Assembly (NCBI GenBank): GCA_024803745.1
Contig: JANJXV010000020.1
Coordinates: forward strand, 20,500,777-20,564,776
DNA: 64,000 nt
Source: Megascapheus bottae
Lineage: Eukaryota; Chordata; Mammalia; Rodentia; Geomyidae
Reading direction: 5' to 3'
Translations under genes and position numbers: made by a program
Part shown: positions 1 through 10,797 of the stretch, piece by piece
How the letters are laid out: each line of letters opens with the position of its first letter
Position numbering within the stretch: position 1 is the stretch's first letter
Notes under the pieces: model-generated
What the model was told of the DNA's origin: nothing
Seen by the model: only the letters and a program-made list of their open reading frames with translations
The model's database searches: none

Positions 1-158
1 AGAGAAAGAGAGACAGAGAATAAGCTAGGCTGTTAGTCTTAGAATACAGAGAAAATAGTACAGGATTCTTACAATCAGTACTGAAAAAGTTAAAATTGCA
101 AAGAAGGTTAAAAATGAAATATCCAAAGCTGAAAGATTAATTTTTCTTTCTTTTGTTT

Positions 159-395
159 GTGTGTGTGTGTTTAAGGGCTTCAACTCAGAGACTCGGCACT
201 GTCCTTGAGCTTTTTGCTCAAGGCAGCTCTTGGCCACTTGAGCCACTGCTCCAGATTTTTTTGGTAGATAATTGGAGATAAGAGTATCAGGAACTTCCCT
301 GCCTAGGCTCATTCTGAACTGTGATCCTCAGATCATAGCCTCCTGGGTACTAGGATTATAGGTATGAGCCCGCAGTACACAGTGGTGAGTCTGGT
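159..395 (-). mobile_element. 7SL-head/Geo dimeric SINE, reverse
   Basis: Read on the minus strand this is a dimeric SINE. The 7SL/B1-like head (rightmost part, with the reverse of 'cctcagat...cctcctggg') is followed by 'ttatctccaatta' and then the tRNA-like Geo monomer. The tail adjoins a short GT run at 159-171. It is diverged, with several small deletions, and no clear target-site duplication was found, so it is probably an older copy. Confidence 0.75.
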
Positions 396-429
396 AAATT
401 AAACAGGAGCAGCATGAGAAGTGTGTGTT

Positions 430-505
430 GAAGTCTATTTTGCCACTTGGTAGCTATGTGATATAGATAAGTTAATCTCTGAGTTACAATTATGTATTTT
501 AATCA
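430..505 (+). repeat. MIR-like ancient SINE fragment
   Basis: The phrase 'gccacttggtagctatgtga' followed by 'aagttaatctctgag' matches the MIR core ('gccacttactagctgtgtga ... aagttacttaacctctctgag'). This is an ancient mammalian tRNA-derived SINE, heavily decayed. A younger ID-type SINE inserted just downstream. Confidence 0.6.
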
Positions 506-523
506 TTAAGAATAATGCTTCCC

Positions 524-719
524 TTGGCTGGGAGTGTAACATAGTGGTAGAGTGCTTGCCTCACATGCATGAAGCCCTAGGTTTGATTCCTCCGTAACAA
601 CACAGAAAAAGCCAGAGTGGTGCTGTGGCTCAAGCGGCAGAGAACTAGCCTTGAGCAAAAGTGCACAAGGACAATGGTCAGCCATTGAGTTCACACCTCA
701 GAACTGAGGAAAAAAATAC
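524..719 (+). mobile_element. IDL-Geo-type dimeric SINE
   Basis: The left ID/tRNA-Ala-like monomer carries a box A-like 'tagtggtagagtgcttgcc' and a box B-like 'ggtttgattcc'. The right Geo monomer carries 'ctgtggctcaag'. The insert is bracketed by the direct repeat 'taatgcttYcc' at 513-523 and 720-730 (one mismatch), which marks L1-type retroposition. The A-tail is short. Confidence 0.85.
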
Positions 720-730
720 TAATGCTTTCC

Positions 731-1152
731 ACCCCTAGGTAAATACAATAGGAATCAGCAAAGGGAAAGAGCTTTGCTGTTAGTCTTCAGGTCTACACTG
801 TGTTAGTAAGGAAAAGGCCAATGCCTTTTTTCACTTGCCTCTGACTCAGAAGTAATGGCGGCTCTCTTTTACTTTATCATACAAAGTCCTTATATCTCCT
901 CATATCTCTTCATGCCTTCCTGTCACACAAATTGGATTTTTTATACTCTCCCATTCTGTTTATAGATTAATATAAAAATGAAAAGGAAACTAATGGGGTG
1001 ATGTATGTTGGGGATGGGACTTTACTTCTGGCTTTTCCATTTATTATCCATCATAAAAGTTTTTTTAATCCATAATTCATAACCAGGAGCAATAACAAAA
1101 AAATCAATAGGCAAGAAGTTAGGGTCTTGCCAGCCATTCCAAAGAATTTAAG
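731..1152. other. Unassigned AT-rich sequence
   Basis: I see no gene, RNA or recognisable repeat here. There are no long open frames and no splice-site-flanked coding pattern. Confidence 0.4.
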
Positions 1153-1164
1153 CTTTCTTTCTTT

Positions 1165-1216
<52 letters not shown>

Positions 1217-1237
1217 TTTTCTCTTTCTTTCTTTTTC
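1153..1237. repeat. (TTTC)n polypyrimidine microsatellite
   Basis: An 85 bp run contains only pyrimidines on the plus strand, mainly TTTC units with a few TTTTC/CTC interruptions. It could be the reversed tail of a decayed retroposon, but no SINE body is visible next to it. Mirror-repeat polypyrimidine tracts like this can form triplex (H-DNA). Confidence 0.9.
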
Positions 1238-1857
1238 AATTCTAATTTAAAAGGTGCCAAGTGAAGCCTAAATCAATGATGCTATATAACTTTTCCTGCA
1301 CTCCAGGATGAGATAAAAGAATAGTACATCATTTTTTTAGTACCTTCTATTAGGACAAGAAAATAGGAAAATCCAAAACTGGGTAAGCATCTCCTAAAAT
1401 AACTGATTTGTTGGTTACACCTCACCTTCTGTCTTTGTGGTTATTGCAATATTCTTGAGGAAAGCACTAGCTGATGTCTAATTTAGATACAATGCCTTTC
1501 TCACTTTTATGAAACCACTTAGGTTTGAAGAAACTGGAATGCTTTAGAAAATAGACTGTTGGCCAAAGATTCAAATCTATCACCTCTACTGGTACAGCTC
1601 CTTAGATATACACAATATCATCTCCATTTCTTATGCACAGGGTAAATGCAATAAGTATGTAGTAAAAATAGCCCCAAATATGTATCTTTTATAATAACTT
1701 TCTACTTCCCAAACAAATGCTTAGTAGATGTCTATTTTGTCCTTTTTTTGTCTCACTTTTTGCTTTCACCCAAAGCTTGGTCATGTTGTGTTTATAACTT
1801 GAACTCATGCAAGGCTGACTTCACAAATGCACATTTTTGTGAGGAAAAAATAAAACA
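1238..1857. other. Unassigned AT-rich sequence
   Basis: No gene or confident repeat was recognised between the polypyrimidine tract and the L1 3' end. Confidence 0.4.
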
Positions 1858-2035
1858 TATTTGAAATTGGATAGGGAAGGGGGAAAACAAGATGAAGGGT
1901 GGGGGTGGGGGGGAGGGAAATGGGAACCAAGACATGAGAAAGAGTATCAATGCATGTGAATTAATGTACCTCCTATCTGGCAAATATAATGTAACCCTTC
2001 TATTAATTACAATAAAAAATACATGAAAAAAAAGA
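1858..2035 (+). mobile_element. L1 3'UTR end, 5'-truncated
   Basis: Shares 'gaaattggatagggaaggg', 'aagacatgagaaag', 'tatcaatg' and 'tataatgtaacccttct' with L1 ends at 29.8 and 62.7 kb, and with the reverse complements of those at 11.8 and 17.7 kb. It ends in an AATAAA-like 'caataaaaaa' and an A-rich tail. Only the last ~180 bp of the 3'UTR is present. It carries the G-rich polypurine motif (1897-1917). The 133-aa minus-strand frame across it is antisense to the UTR and not a gene. Confidence 0.85.
1897..1917 (+). other. Short-loop G-quadruplex motif in L1 3'UTR
   Basis: Four G-runs of 3, 5, 7 and 3 are separated by single-base loops (T, T, A). This satisfies G3+N1 and is among the tightest possible quadruplex motifs. 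G-rich polypurine tracts are known in the 3'UTRs of mammalian L1s; the equivalent site recurs in every L1 3' end in this window. Confidence 0.85.
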
Positions 2036-3386
2036 AGGGCAGAGTCAAGCAGATGTCTGGAGAAAAAGTGCCCCAGATAGTGAAGAAAACAAAATAAAAA
2101 TAAAGGCAAAAAAAAAAAGAATAAAACATGAAAGCAGTATGAAATACATGGAAATTTTCTAAAAGATAATGTACAAAGTGTTGTCACTACCAAATTTACT
2201 AGTACATATTGTCAGGGAAGCAGCCTTTTGATAAATTTAAATAGAATTGCATAATTAATTTATCAAGTTGGATTAACTGTTGGTTATATCCACTGTGCTA
2301 ATATATTTTCGTGGTTTCTCTTTTGTTTTATGTTTCTTTTTTTTTTTTTTTTTTTACGTCCTTCTGGTAGCATACCAGTCAGTGGCCTTGTTGAGGGTTA
2401 TTACAGTTTTACAATTAGTGAGAGGAATCTAGCTCAGCCTTTTAGTACTGTTTTCCCACGTATCCTAAGTACGATTTTGCTGTTTCCAGCAGAGAGGAGC
2501 CCTTTAACTCAATAGCCCACTCCTAGGGATTCACTAGAAATAATCATCCCAAATTGGATAGTATTCTTCAAAGTATGGGTGATTGTTGTCCCTAACAATA
2601 GGTATCAAATGGTTTGTATCTGTTAATTGGAGGAATTTGTAATCCATGCTTCTTTGGCAGCTGCAGAGAGAACAAAATGCTTATTGTGCCCTAGTTGATG
2701 AACAATCTGGCCATTTTGAAATACTTCTTTTATTTTAAAGATATAACTTAATCTCTATTCAGAGTCCTATTGAATATGGATGAATCACTGTAAATCTTTT
2801 GTAAACTAAATCTCATTAGGTGAGAAACACAAATGTTTTCTTATTTCCTCCCATGTCCCTCTTTCTCTATTTTTTCCTGACCTTCAAATTCCTGCTTCCC
2901 ACCCCTCCAGGCACGCAAATATTTCCATTGTGGTATTCCATTTAAACTTGCCCCAGGCTCCTAAATGCTTCATGCATTTTCTTCTTCACTGTTCCTCCTG
3001 TATGATAAACACTATTTTATTTATAAGATGTTAGCAAGTTGCAAAGAGAGGAAAAAATATCTCTCGCCAAGAAACTCATCTGATAGTATAAATGACAACA
3101 TGACCATTTGCAGGTGATTACTATTATATCATTTTACGAAGATTATATCTATATCTCTATATATTCCTTCAGTCATATCAACTTAATTAGTTCAGAATAA
3201 ACTTTCTCCCTCTGCCAGTGGCCTTGAGTGTTATTACAGTTTTATCATTCATGAAAAGAACCTTTTCAGATCCCTTTTGGCTTATATTACACTGTTTGTG
3301 AAAAGCTACACAAAACCTGGATGAGCTGTTATCCAATGTTGAGCCTTTATGCTTTCCCTAACCTGGGACAGACTCACCTTTCTTCA
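2036..3386. other. Unassigned AT-rich sequence with poly-T and a diverged internal duplication
   Basis: Contains a poly-T run (2336-2356). Two similar ~55 bp segments near 2374 and 3214 share 'cagtggccttg' and 'gttattacagtttta'. No gene or named repeat was recognised. Confidence 0.4.
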
Positions 3387-3395
3387 CAGACACAT

Positions 3396-3612
3396 ATCTT
3401 ACATTTATTTATTTATTTATTTAGCCAATCCTGGGTCTTGAACTCAGGACCCGGGAGCTGTTTCTGAGCTACTTTTTCTCAAGACTAGCCCTCTACCACT
3501 TGAGCCACATCACCACTTCGGGCCTTTTCTGTGTAGGTGGTACTGAGGAATTGAACCCACGGCTTCATGCATGCTAGGTGAGCACTCTACCACTAGGCCA
3601 TGTTCCCACCTC
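3396..3612 (-). mobile_element. IDL-Geo-type SINE, reverse, (ATTT) tail
   Basis: On the minus strand, an ID-like monomer (box B-like 'gggttcaattcctc' region near 3550) is followed by the Geo monomer and a tail of AAAT units (plus-strand tttatttattt, 3403-3423). Direct repeats 'cagacacat' at 3387-3395 and 3613-3621 bracket the insertion. Confidence 0.85.
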
Positions 3613-3621
3613 CAGACACAT

Positions 3622-5390
3622 TTTCTTATTAGCATCAACTAGCTGTACAAAGAGGTTATATGACCATAAATACCTACAGTGTACCTAGATTCCATATATT
3701 CCTCCTAATCACTTTTTTCCTTTCACATACCAATACCTATGAGCTTCTTGGTTCCAAGTACATAAAGAATTTTGGCCTTATCCACTCATCTTGTCTCTCT
3801 TAGTCCTCCTTCCACTTGTCTACTCCCGGCACCCAAGAAAAGGTTTAAGGTTTTTCTTCCTTTTTTTTTTTTTTTTTTTTTGAGTGTATACTAATTGGCT
3901 TTCACCTCAGCATACCACTTTTACTACTTTAACAGGTTGACTTATTACAAGAACCTCTGTCTTCTCAAACTGAGCAAGGTTCTTTCAGCCTTAGGCCTTT
4001 GACTTCACAATTCTTAGAGCATTTTCTTTAGAAAATTTTCATTTGTAACTAGACTCCTTGTCTCTTTGAGATGTAAATTAAAAGTTTGGGGGCCTGGCTA
4101 CTCTTTATGTAAATAACATCACTTGGAAATTCTTCTGTCAATGTAGAAAGTAACCAGGATTTTTAGCCCCTAACTTTGAGTCTCTATGAGAATGTGGGAG
4201 CCTAATTTCTGTGTATACAATTGCTCTGACAAGTAATTACCTCCTGTCAAGATGTTATGAGAAAGTTTGTTTTCCCTTTAGGTAAAGCCAAGAAAGCAAA
4301 CACAGATGGCTTCTGATCTTCCTATTTCCATCCTCTTTACCTACAGTAGCTCCTTGAAACTCCTTCGCTGTTATTTCAGTAGACTGTAGTTCAGATTGAG
4401 TTGTGGTCTGGCTGCCCTACTGCAATAACCTTGAATAAGTTTGTCCTTGCCCTTTAATTTTGTCTAGGCAATTTTTTATTTGACAGTTGCTAAAATTTTT
4501 TTTGCATGATCTCTCCGTTCAATAATGGAATGGTACACAAAGCTCTTGTACTTATCAAGAGAATTTTTTAAAGTAGACATTTTTCAGATTCATTTAAGAG
4601 AGGATGAATTTGTCATTCTTGAAAAGAAAAAAAAAACGAATATACCTCTCCAGCACTCCCATCAAACTCACAAATCATTTTTGATTTCTATTTGAGATCT
4701 CTATGATGAAAATATAAACGTATATACTTTAACTTCTTTTGAAGATGTCTCTAGTAAGTAGAAATGTTATAATCTGTGGGGCTAGAAGCTAATTTCAAGA
4801 AATGAAAATGGTCACCTTGATTCTAACCTCTTTAAAACGGTGAAGGCTATTAACCTTTAATAGTACACTTTTTAGTCAGCATACAAAATTGACCAATTTG
4901 CGCAGTTTCCAATCTTTGGTAGCTATAATGAAGAAGGTAGTTAAATTTGAATTATGTAAAAGGTTCCATTTCTGCTATAGTTGTTTTAGGTTCATGTCAC
5001 TGACCCCTGATAGTACGTTGTTAGGACTTTATTTTTGGACATTCTTCCTAAGATGCTCAGGAATCAAACTCTACTTGAAAACTGTTCCCTATGAGTAATT
5101 GTTGGACGTGACTGGCTTATGTTTATTAGAGAAAATAATGCATAAGAAGTTATATTGTTTTAAAACACAGAGCAAAAAATAAGCTTTGTTAATATGAGAG
5201 ACCTGCTCACATCAGACTTCCCAAAGCAGTACTTGATGAGTCTGTTGAACATTGTTTGCACTGTTATTTAATTAGATGTAATATTTAAAAAACACAAGTA
5301 CAGTAGTCTATGCTTGGAAGTGTAAACACATAAACATGTATACATACATAGGCTTAATTGGCATTAAATCGTATCTCACTTGTGAAATAT
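3622..5390. other. Unassigned AT-rich unique sequence
   Basis: Contains a poly-T stretch at 3859-3881, possibly an old retroposon tail, but no body I can name. The small open frames have no coding signature I recognise. Confidence 0.4.
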
Positions 5391-5462
5391 AGACACAATG
5401 CCCATGTCCTTAGTACCAGCGCCAAGACTAGCACCAAAAACAAAACAAAACAGTAACAACAG
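5391..5462 (+). mobile_element. Geo-monomer 3' fragment with AAAAC tail
   Basis: 'acaatgcccatgtcctta' then 'actagcaccaaaaac' matches the last ~50 bp of the Geo monomer ('acagtgcccaggcc...ggactggcaaaa'), followed by AAAAC units. It is strongly 5'-truncated. The match is short, so moderate confidence. Confidence 0.5.
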
Positions 5463-7234
5463 CAACTAAACAGAAACAGTGATAGGAAGTATTCTGAAAA
5501 TGTCATAATGAAAGCTCATCCAGGAGAATGTCTTATTACACTTGACATTTCCAAAGGAAATCCTAGAATTGATCAAATTATAATTGGATGGTCAAATTTC
5601 TTCTCCTGGAAAGAAAAAGAAATATTTTACCTGTAAAAATATAGGCTTCTCCTCCAAAAATAAACAAATTAATTAAATAAAAGGTCTTTTCCTCAGAGAA
5701 TTATATATCATTTAATTTTTTGTCTCCTAGGAAGGAGATTACCAAGCATTATGGGCTTGTAAAAGCCATAGGTGGCACAATTTTAACATATATCCACAGC
5801 ATTCCACAATATATAGATCCTAAATGTCTATGAATATGTGACTGGCTTTGTAAAAAGTATTGAATAAAATAAAATTTCCTGTAATTTCTGGTGAAGTCAG
5901 GTCTATAGCACTCCAAGTTGGCTTTTGTATAGTCTGACCTTTCCCAGGTGTTAGAAGGTAAAGAAATTGCTCATTAACACTGCAGGCTCCTTTTTATTTT
6001 GCCATTCTGGCTTACAGGATGATTTTTAGATATGAGTGTGAAAATTATAAAGTTTTAATTTTTTGTTTAGAAGAATTCAAGTAATGTGTTATTAATATTA
6101 TGCCCTGGAAAAATTACATTTCCCAAAGGCTAGAATATTTTAAGTGGAAGTTCAAAGTTCAGAGAAAAATGCAATCCATTATTTGCATATATTTATACAT
6201 TCTGGTATTAGAGAGGAATAAAATAGGTATATACTGTTACAATCGAGGGAGAAAAATCTCTGTTAATATTTTCAAAATACTACAATAATAATCAATATTC
6301 TGAAAGAAAAGTGATGGTTTGAAAATAAAAAAAAATATTTTGTAGCAGATCCACACAAAGTACAGACAATTTTCAGCAAAGTTTTCTGAATAAATGTCAT
6401 CAGGCAGCATCAGGGGTATGCACATAATTTACTGTTGTGTTCTTCTTTCCTTACAGCCATCAATCTCCAAATGTATTGTGTGGGTTTTTTTTCCAATCAC
6501 AGGAAATTCCAAAAATACAATGATCATGATCATGTACATACACACACATAATGCATATGAGTAGATGTATATAGAATCATCACCAATTTGCTTCTTCAGT
6601 TAGTTTATTGAAATATGAGGTTCCATTTGCATTACCATTTGTTTAAATAAGTTACTGTTAATAATGTTGGGCCAAAATTAATAAGGATGAGCTGGTAGGG
6701 TATTTCTGTGGTTGGCTTGTTGGGAGGTAAAAAGTGTCTGATGAAAGCAGAGAAGAAAAGGCCTGACTAGTTTAAAGAGTGAGCACACTCTGTTATAAAA
6801 CTAAAAGGTGTACCTTTTAATTTTTTAGCAAGAGATAGTTTAGAATTCATTCTTACAGAAAGGGTAATCTTTAAATGTCCTCAAGAAAACAAGCTATGGA
6901 ACTTGCCAGAAGGATGGATATTATGCTTCTCACAGGCAGTTTTGTAAATTTCAACTGCATACCTGGGTAGCAAATCACAGTCTCTCATAACAAAATAGGT
7001 AACTAATGAATCAAGCAAACAATCTTTTATCTAAAGCAAGCCAGCCTCGGGGATGATGTGTATTCTAGTATCTGTCTCAAGAAATTATGCTTTCTTTTAA
7101 AAACCCACACCCACTTAGATATTTTTCAAGTGTGCAGATAAATCCACTTCATCAGCTCTTTTTAGTAGCTTCTTTTTTAAAAAGTGAAATTAAATTGGAG
7201 CAAGAGGAAAAAAAAACTAAAAGAATATTTGTGG
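5463..7234. other. Unassigned AT-rich unique sequence
   Basis: No gene, RNA or recognisable repeat. Small frames at 6100-6288 (+) and 6237-6425 (-) overlap each other and look random. Confidence 0.4.
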
Positions 7235-7247
7235 AAAAATTAGACAT

Positions 7248-7408
7248 CAGGGGTGGGCTGTGAATGTGGCTTAGTGATAGTGGTAGAGTGCTTTCCTGGC
7301 ACACATGAAGCCTTGGGTTCAATTCCTCAGTACCACCTCAACACAGATACCCAGAAGTGGTAGTGTGACAAGGACAGTGCCCAGGTCTTGAGTCCAAGCC
7401 TCAGGACA
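7248..7408 (+). mobile_element. IDL-Geo-type SINE feeding the polypurine tract
   Basis: ID-like monomer with 'agtggtagagtgctttcctg' and box B-like 'gggttcaattcctc', then a partly deleted Geo monomer ending 'caagcctcaggac'. The direct repeat 'aaaaattagRcat' lies at 7235-7247 and again at 7952-7964, beyond the polypurine tract. The whole tract is therefore inside the insertion and represents its tail. Confidence 0.85.
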
Positions 7409-7720
7409 AGAAGGAGAAGGAGAAGGAAAAGGAGAAGGAAGGAGAAGGAGGAAGCAGAAGCAGAAGCAGAAGCAGAAGCAGAAGCAGAAGGAGAAGGAGA
7501 AGGAGAAGGAGAAGGAGAAGGAGGAAGAAGAAGAAGAAGAAGAAGAAGAAGAAGAAGAAGAAGAAGAAGAAGAAGAAGAAGAAGAAGAAGAAGAAGAAGA
7601 AGAGGAAGAGGAAGAGGAGGAAGAGGAGGAAGAGGAGGAAGAGGAAGAGGAAGAAGAAGAAGAAGAAGAAGAAGAAGAAGAAGAAGAAGAAGAAGAAGAA
7701 GAAGAAGAAGAAGAGAAGAA

Positions 7721-7755
<35 letters not shown>

Positions 7756-7956
7756 AGAAGAAGAAGAAGAAGAAGAAGAAGAAGAAGAAGAAGAAGAAGA
7801 AGAAGAAGAGGAAGAGGAAGAGGAAGAAAAAGAAAAGGAAGAAAAAGAAAAAGAAGAAAGAGGAGGAGGAGGAGGAATAAGAAGGAGAAGGAAGAAGAAG
7901 AAGGAGAAGGAGAAGGAGAGGAAGAGGAAGAAGAAGAAAAAGAAAAAGAAAAAAAA
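7409..7956 (+). repeat. ~550 bp polypurine (GAA/GGA)n tract, expanded SINE tail
   Basis: The plus strand is almost entirely A/G. Segments in order: GAAGGA units; (GAAGCA)6 with C at 7455, 7461, 7467, 7473, 7479 and 7485; then an unbroken purine run of 392 bases (7486-7877), mostly GAA with GAG-rich patches; one T at 7878; and more purine to 7956. Open frames of 190, 187 and 231 aa across it are low-complexity artefacts. Such homopurine tracts can adopt triplex DNA. Confidence 0.95.
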
Positions 7957-7964
7957 TTAGGCAT

Positions 7965-9019
7965 GATTCACCCAAGCCTTTCAGATCATCCGTTAGGATC
8001 TGATTCTTAAACATTGAGGCTCTGCATAAAAATATAGATATTCCTAGAATTTAAAATGTCAGAATTTGATAAAAAATATTAACTTAAGTGGAAGTTTTAG
8101 TTGCAACTAATAAAAGATACAAAGGAGAAAAAAATCTGCAATGACTACTGATTTCTTTTGATTGGTCTTTATTTACCTGAAAAATGAGGAGTTGTTGAGG
8201 CAGAAAACATAAATGATTAGACACATTTGGAAATGATTATGCAGTAAGAATTATTTAGAGACTAGGAGAACAGGAGGTCACTCACTTTCTAGGGACACGC
8301 AAATATTCTTGCTACTAGACCTGATGATGAAAGGGAGGTACCAAGAAAAACTTCCAAATTTATGGGGTTTTGTAACTGAATACATGGTGTCATCTTTATC
8401 TCAAAAACAAAGGAACGAAGCACTTGATTGCCAGCTATAACCTTGAGTTTAGTTGTGTGCATAATATTTTGGTGGGCCCCCTCAGATAGTTATTGTCAGG
8501 CAGTTCTTTGTGTGAGTTTACTACTTCAGGGATAAGATTGGACAGAAACAATAAGTGTAAGGACAATCTATAGGTGGGAGAGATAGGACAGAATTAAAGG
8601 AGAAGTGAAATTTAGAAATGAGCCTTATGGGATCATGTGATAAGTTACAGAATTACAGGAAAAGGGAACCTAGGCATGATGTAGTCAAGAGAGGGACCAT
8701 AATGAATTCATGTCAGTTGGACCTATTTCCAAGAGGGACAGCTAGGCAGGTGTAAATGTAGAGACAAGGGATAACAGAGCATATAATAAACAAAAAGGTA
8801 AATAAAGATTTCAATTTGTTTTGTTCCTTTAAATTGGGATAGAGGGTATCGATATAAGAAGCATAGGGTTTAGTCAATGTCTGTGGTCCTAATGGCATAT
8901 ACAATTAGGGACCCATGTGAATATTTAGAGCTTGGTGACAATATATTAGTTCTGATAGACATGGGTTTGCAGTTTCTTTCATGGTATCACTTAGTGGCAC
9001 GTTAAAGGCATTGCTTTTG
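7965..9019. other. Unassigned unique sequence
   Basis: No gene or recognisable repeat was seen. Confidence 0.4.
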
Positions 9020-9253
9020 TGGGGGGGGAGGGCAAGGAAAGGGTCATGAGGTTTGAATTCAAACTGTCCTAAATCACAGTTATCAGTCTATCACTTTAGG
9101 CACAGTTCTACTTCTGGTTTTGGTGACTAGTTGAAAATAATTGAAGATAAGAGACTCATGGACTTTCCCATGTGAATTGGCTTTGAACTGTGATCCTCAA
9201 ATCCCAAGCCTCCTCAGTAGCTAGATTAAAAGCAGGAACCACCACCATCCAGC
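9020..9253 (-). mobile_element. 7SL-head/Geo dimeric SINE, reverse, old
   Basis: Reverse complement shows a B1-like head ('gtgatcctcaaatcccaagc' region on plus, 9190-9250), the linker seen as 'gaagataagagactcatgg', then a decayed Geo monomer. A G-run (9020-9027) adjoins the tail end. No clear target-site duplication. Confidence 0.75.
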
Positions 9254-10519
9254 ACAATGTTGTTTTTAAATAAGTTATTAAATGTAAACAATAGCCAGTA
9301 CTTTCCATCTTTTGTTTATTTCTTTCAGATGAGTCAGAATAACTTTCTTAAAATGCAGAATAGAACACACACTGATGAAAGGAAACACCCACAGTGCAAA
9401 CACTTGAGAATAGGTGACATGTCCCCATTCTGCTTGCTGATGGCAGAGGGCAGTTCTGTTCTCTTGCCAGAAACTTGCTCATTTGTGTCCCATGTAGCCC
9501 TTGAAAAGCACTAAGCTATTAAAATGAAATTCATTCAAATATATCTCTATACATTAGGAAGGGAGAAAATTAAACTATGAGAGTTCAACCAATAGAGTTG
9601 ATGTTAAAATTATATACTTGAGTTTTGGAATATCTTTGTTAGCAAAATATTTTGAAGACAAATCTGTTTTGAATTGGATCAATTCTGTTTTCTACTAGGC
9701 AAAATTTGAGAGCTGATTTTATAGTGTCTATATTTGCAGACATTTTCAAAATATTAGGAATATAATCAACTTAAATGAATGGAATCCAAATAATACCTGA
9801 AAATAGTTTGAGTTGAAACTTTTTCATATATTTGGAAAATTAAATTTTCTCTATCATTGTCTTATAAGATTATTTTTTATTGGAAAGTACCAGAATGTAG
9901 AGAAAAGATTCAGAGATGTCAATAATTGTAAGTCTACTAAGCATAATAGTCACACTTTAATTAATAAAAAGTTAAAGTATTAAGATTAAAATTTATGCAA
10001 TTTTCATTAAAGTAGCAGCAAAATAGTAGAGGCCAATGTGGTTTAGATATTATGTAAAGAATATACCAAGAATAATTACTTCCCTGGAGTTACATTTTAT
10101 ATTAAAATAATCAATTAAAGAGATTTCATATTTTCTCTAATGTTCATATAATTATACAGTTTTTATATTTTCAGAAATTGTCAACCAATAAAGCAATATT
10201 CTGTTAAATGAATAGTTAAATAGCTATGTATTTTAAAATTATTTTGTCATTCCAAATTACTCTCAATTGAAGCAGAGATAATATATCATGTGACCACTTT
10301 AGTATAATGAAACTAAGATTTACCTATTTTATTTCATTAGTAATTAGTAACTATTTGTGTAAGTATATAGTGATATGGATTAAATTCAGAGTCTGCAACA
10401 TTTAAGGCACGCCCACTACCATTCCCAGATCAGTAAGTAGCAGTTTATGGTAAATAATAATATATTTACATATTTACATAGCAAACCGAAATAGGAAGAA
10501 GTTAGCTAGGTTAGACATA
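9254..10519. other. Unassigned AT-rich sequence
   Basis: Very AT-rich between 9530 and 10400. An 85-aa frame (9257-9514) has no motif I recognise. No gene called. Confidence 0.4.
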
Positions 10520-10523
10520 TAAA

Positions 10524-10528
<5 letters not shown>

Positions 10529-10568
<40 letters not shown>

Positions 10569-10788
10569 ATGAATCATGGGTCTTGAATTCAGGACCTGGG
10601 CCCTATCCCTGAGCTCTTCAGCTCAAGGCTAGCAACTCTACAATTTGAGCCACAGCGCCACTTCCCGTTTACTGGTGGTTAACTGGAGATAAGAGTCTCT
10701 TGGACTTATGTGCCCACGCTGGCTTTGAACTGCGATCCTCAGATCTCAGCCTCCTGAGTAGCTAGGATTACAGCCATTGACACTGGCC
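10529..10788 (-). mobile_element. 7SL-head/Geo SINE, reverse, with (CA)n tail
   Basis: Well-preserved dimer on the minus strand: head at 10700-10788 ('cctcctgagtagctaggatt' on plus), linker 'ctggagataagagtctc', Geo monomer, then a (TG)n run on plus (10527-10567). Direct repeats 'taaatctgt' at 10520-10528 and 10789-10797 enclose body and (TG)n, so the microsatellite is the SINE tail. Confidence 0.88.
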
Positions 10789-10797
10789 TAAATCTGT

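Noticed and set aside
1792..2193. 133-aa minus-strand open frame
   Set aside because: It is antisense to an L1 3'UTR and has a Phe/Leu/Pro-rich low-complexity sequence.
7319..8014. Open frames of 231, 190 and 187 aa (poly-Ser/Phe/Leu, poly-Arg/Glu)
   Set aside because: They are translations of the GAA/GGA repeat in different frames; stop codons cannot arise in a pure purine repeat of this type.
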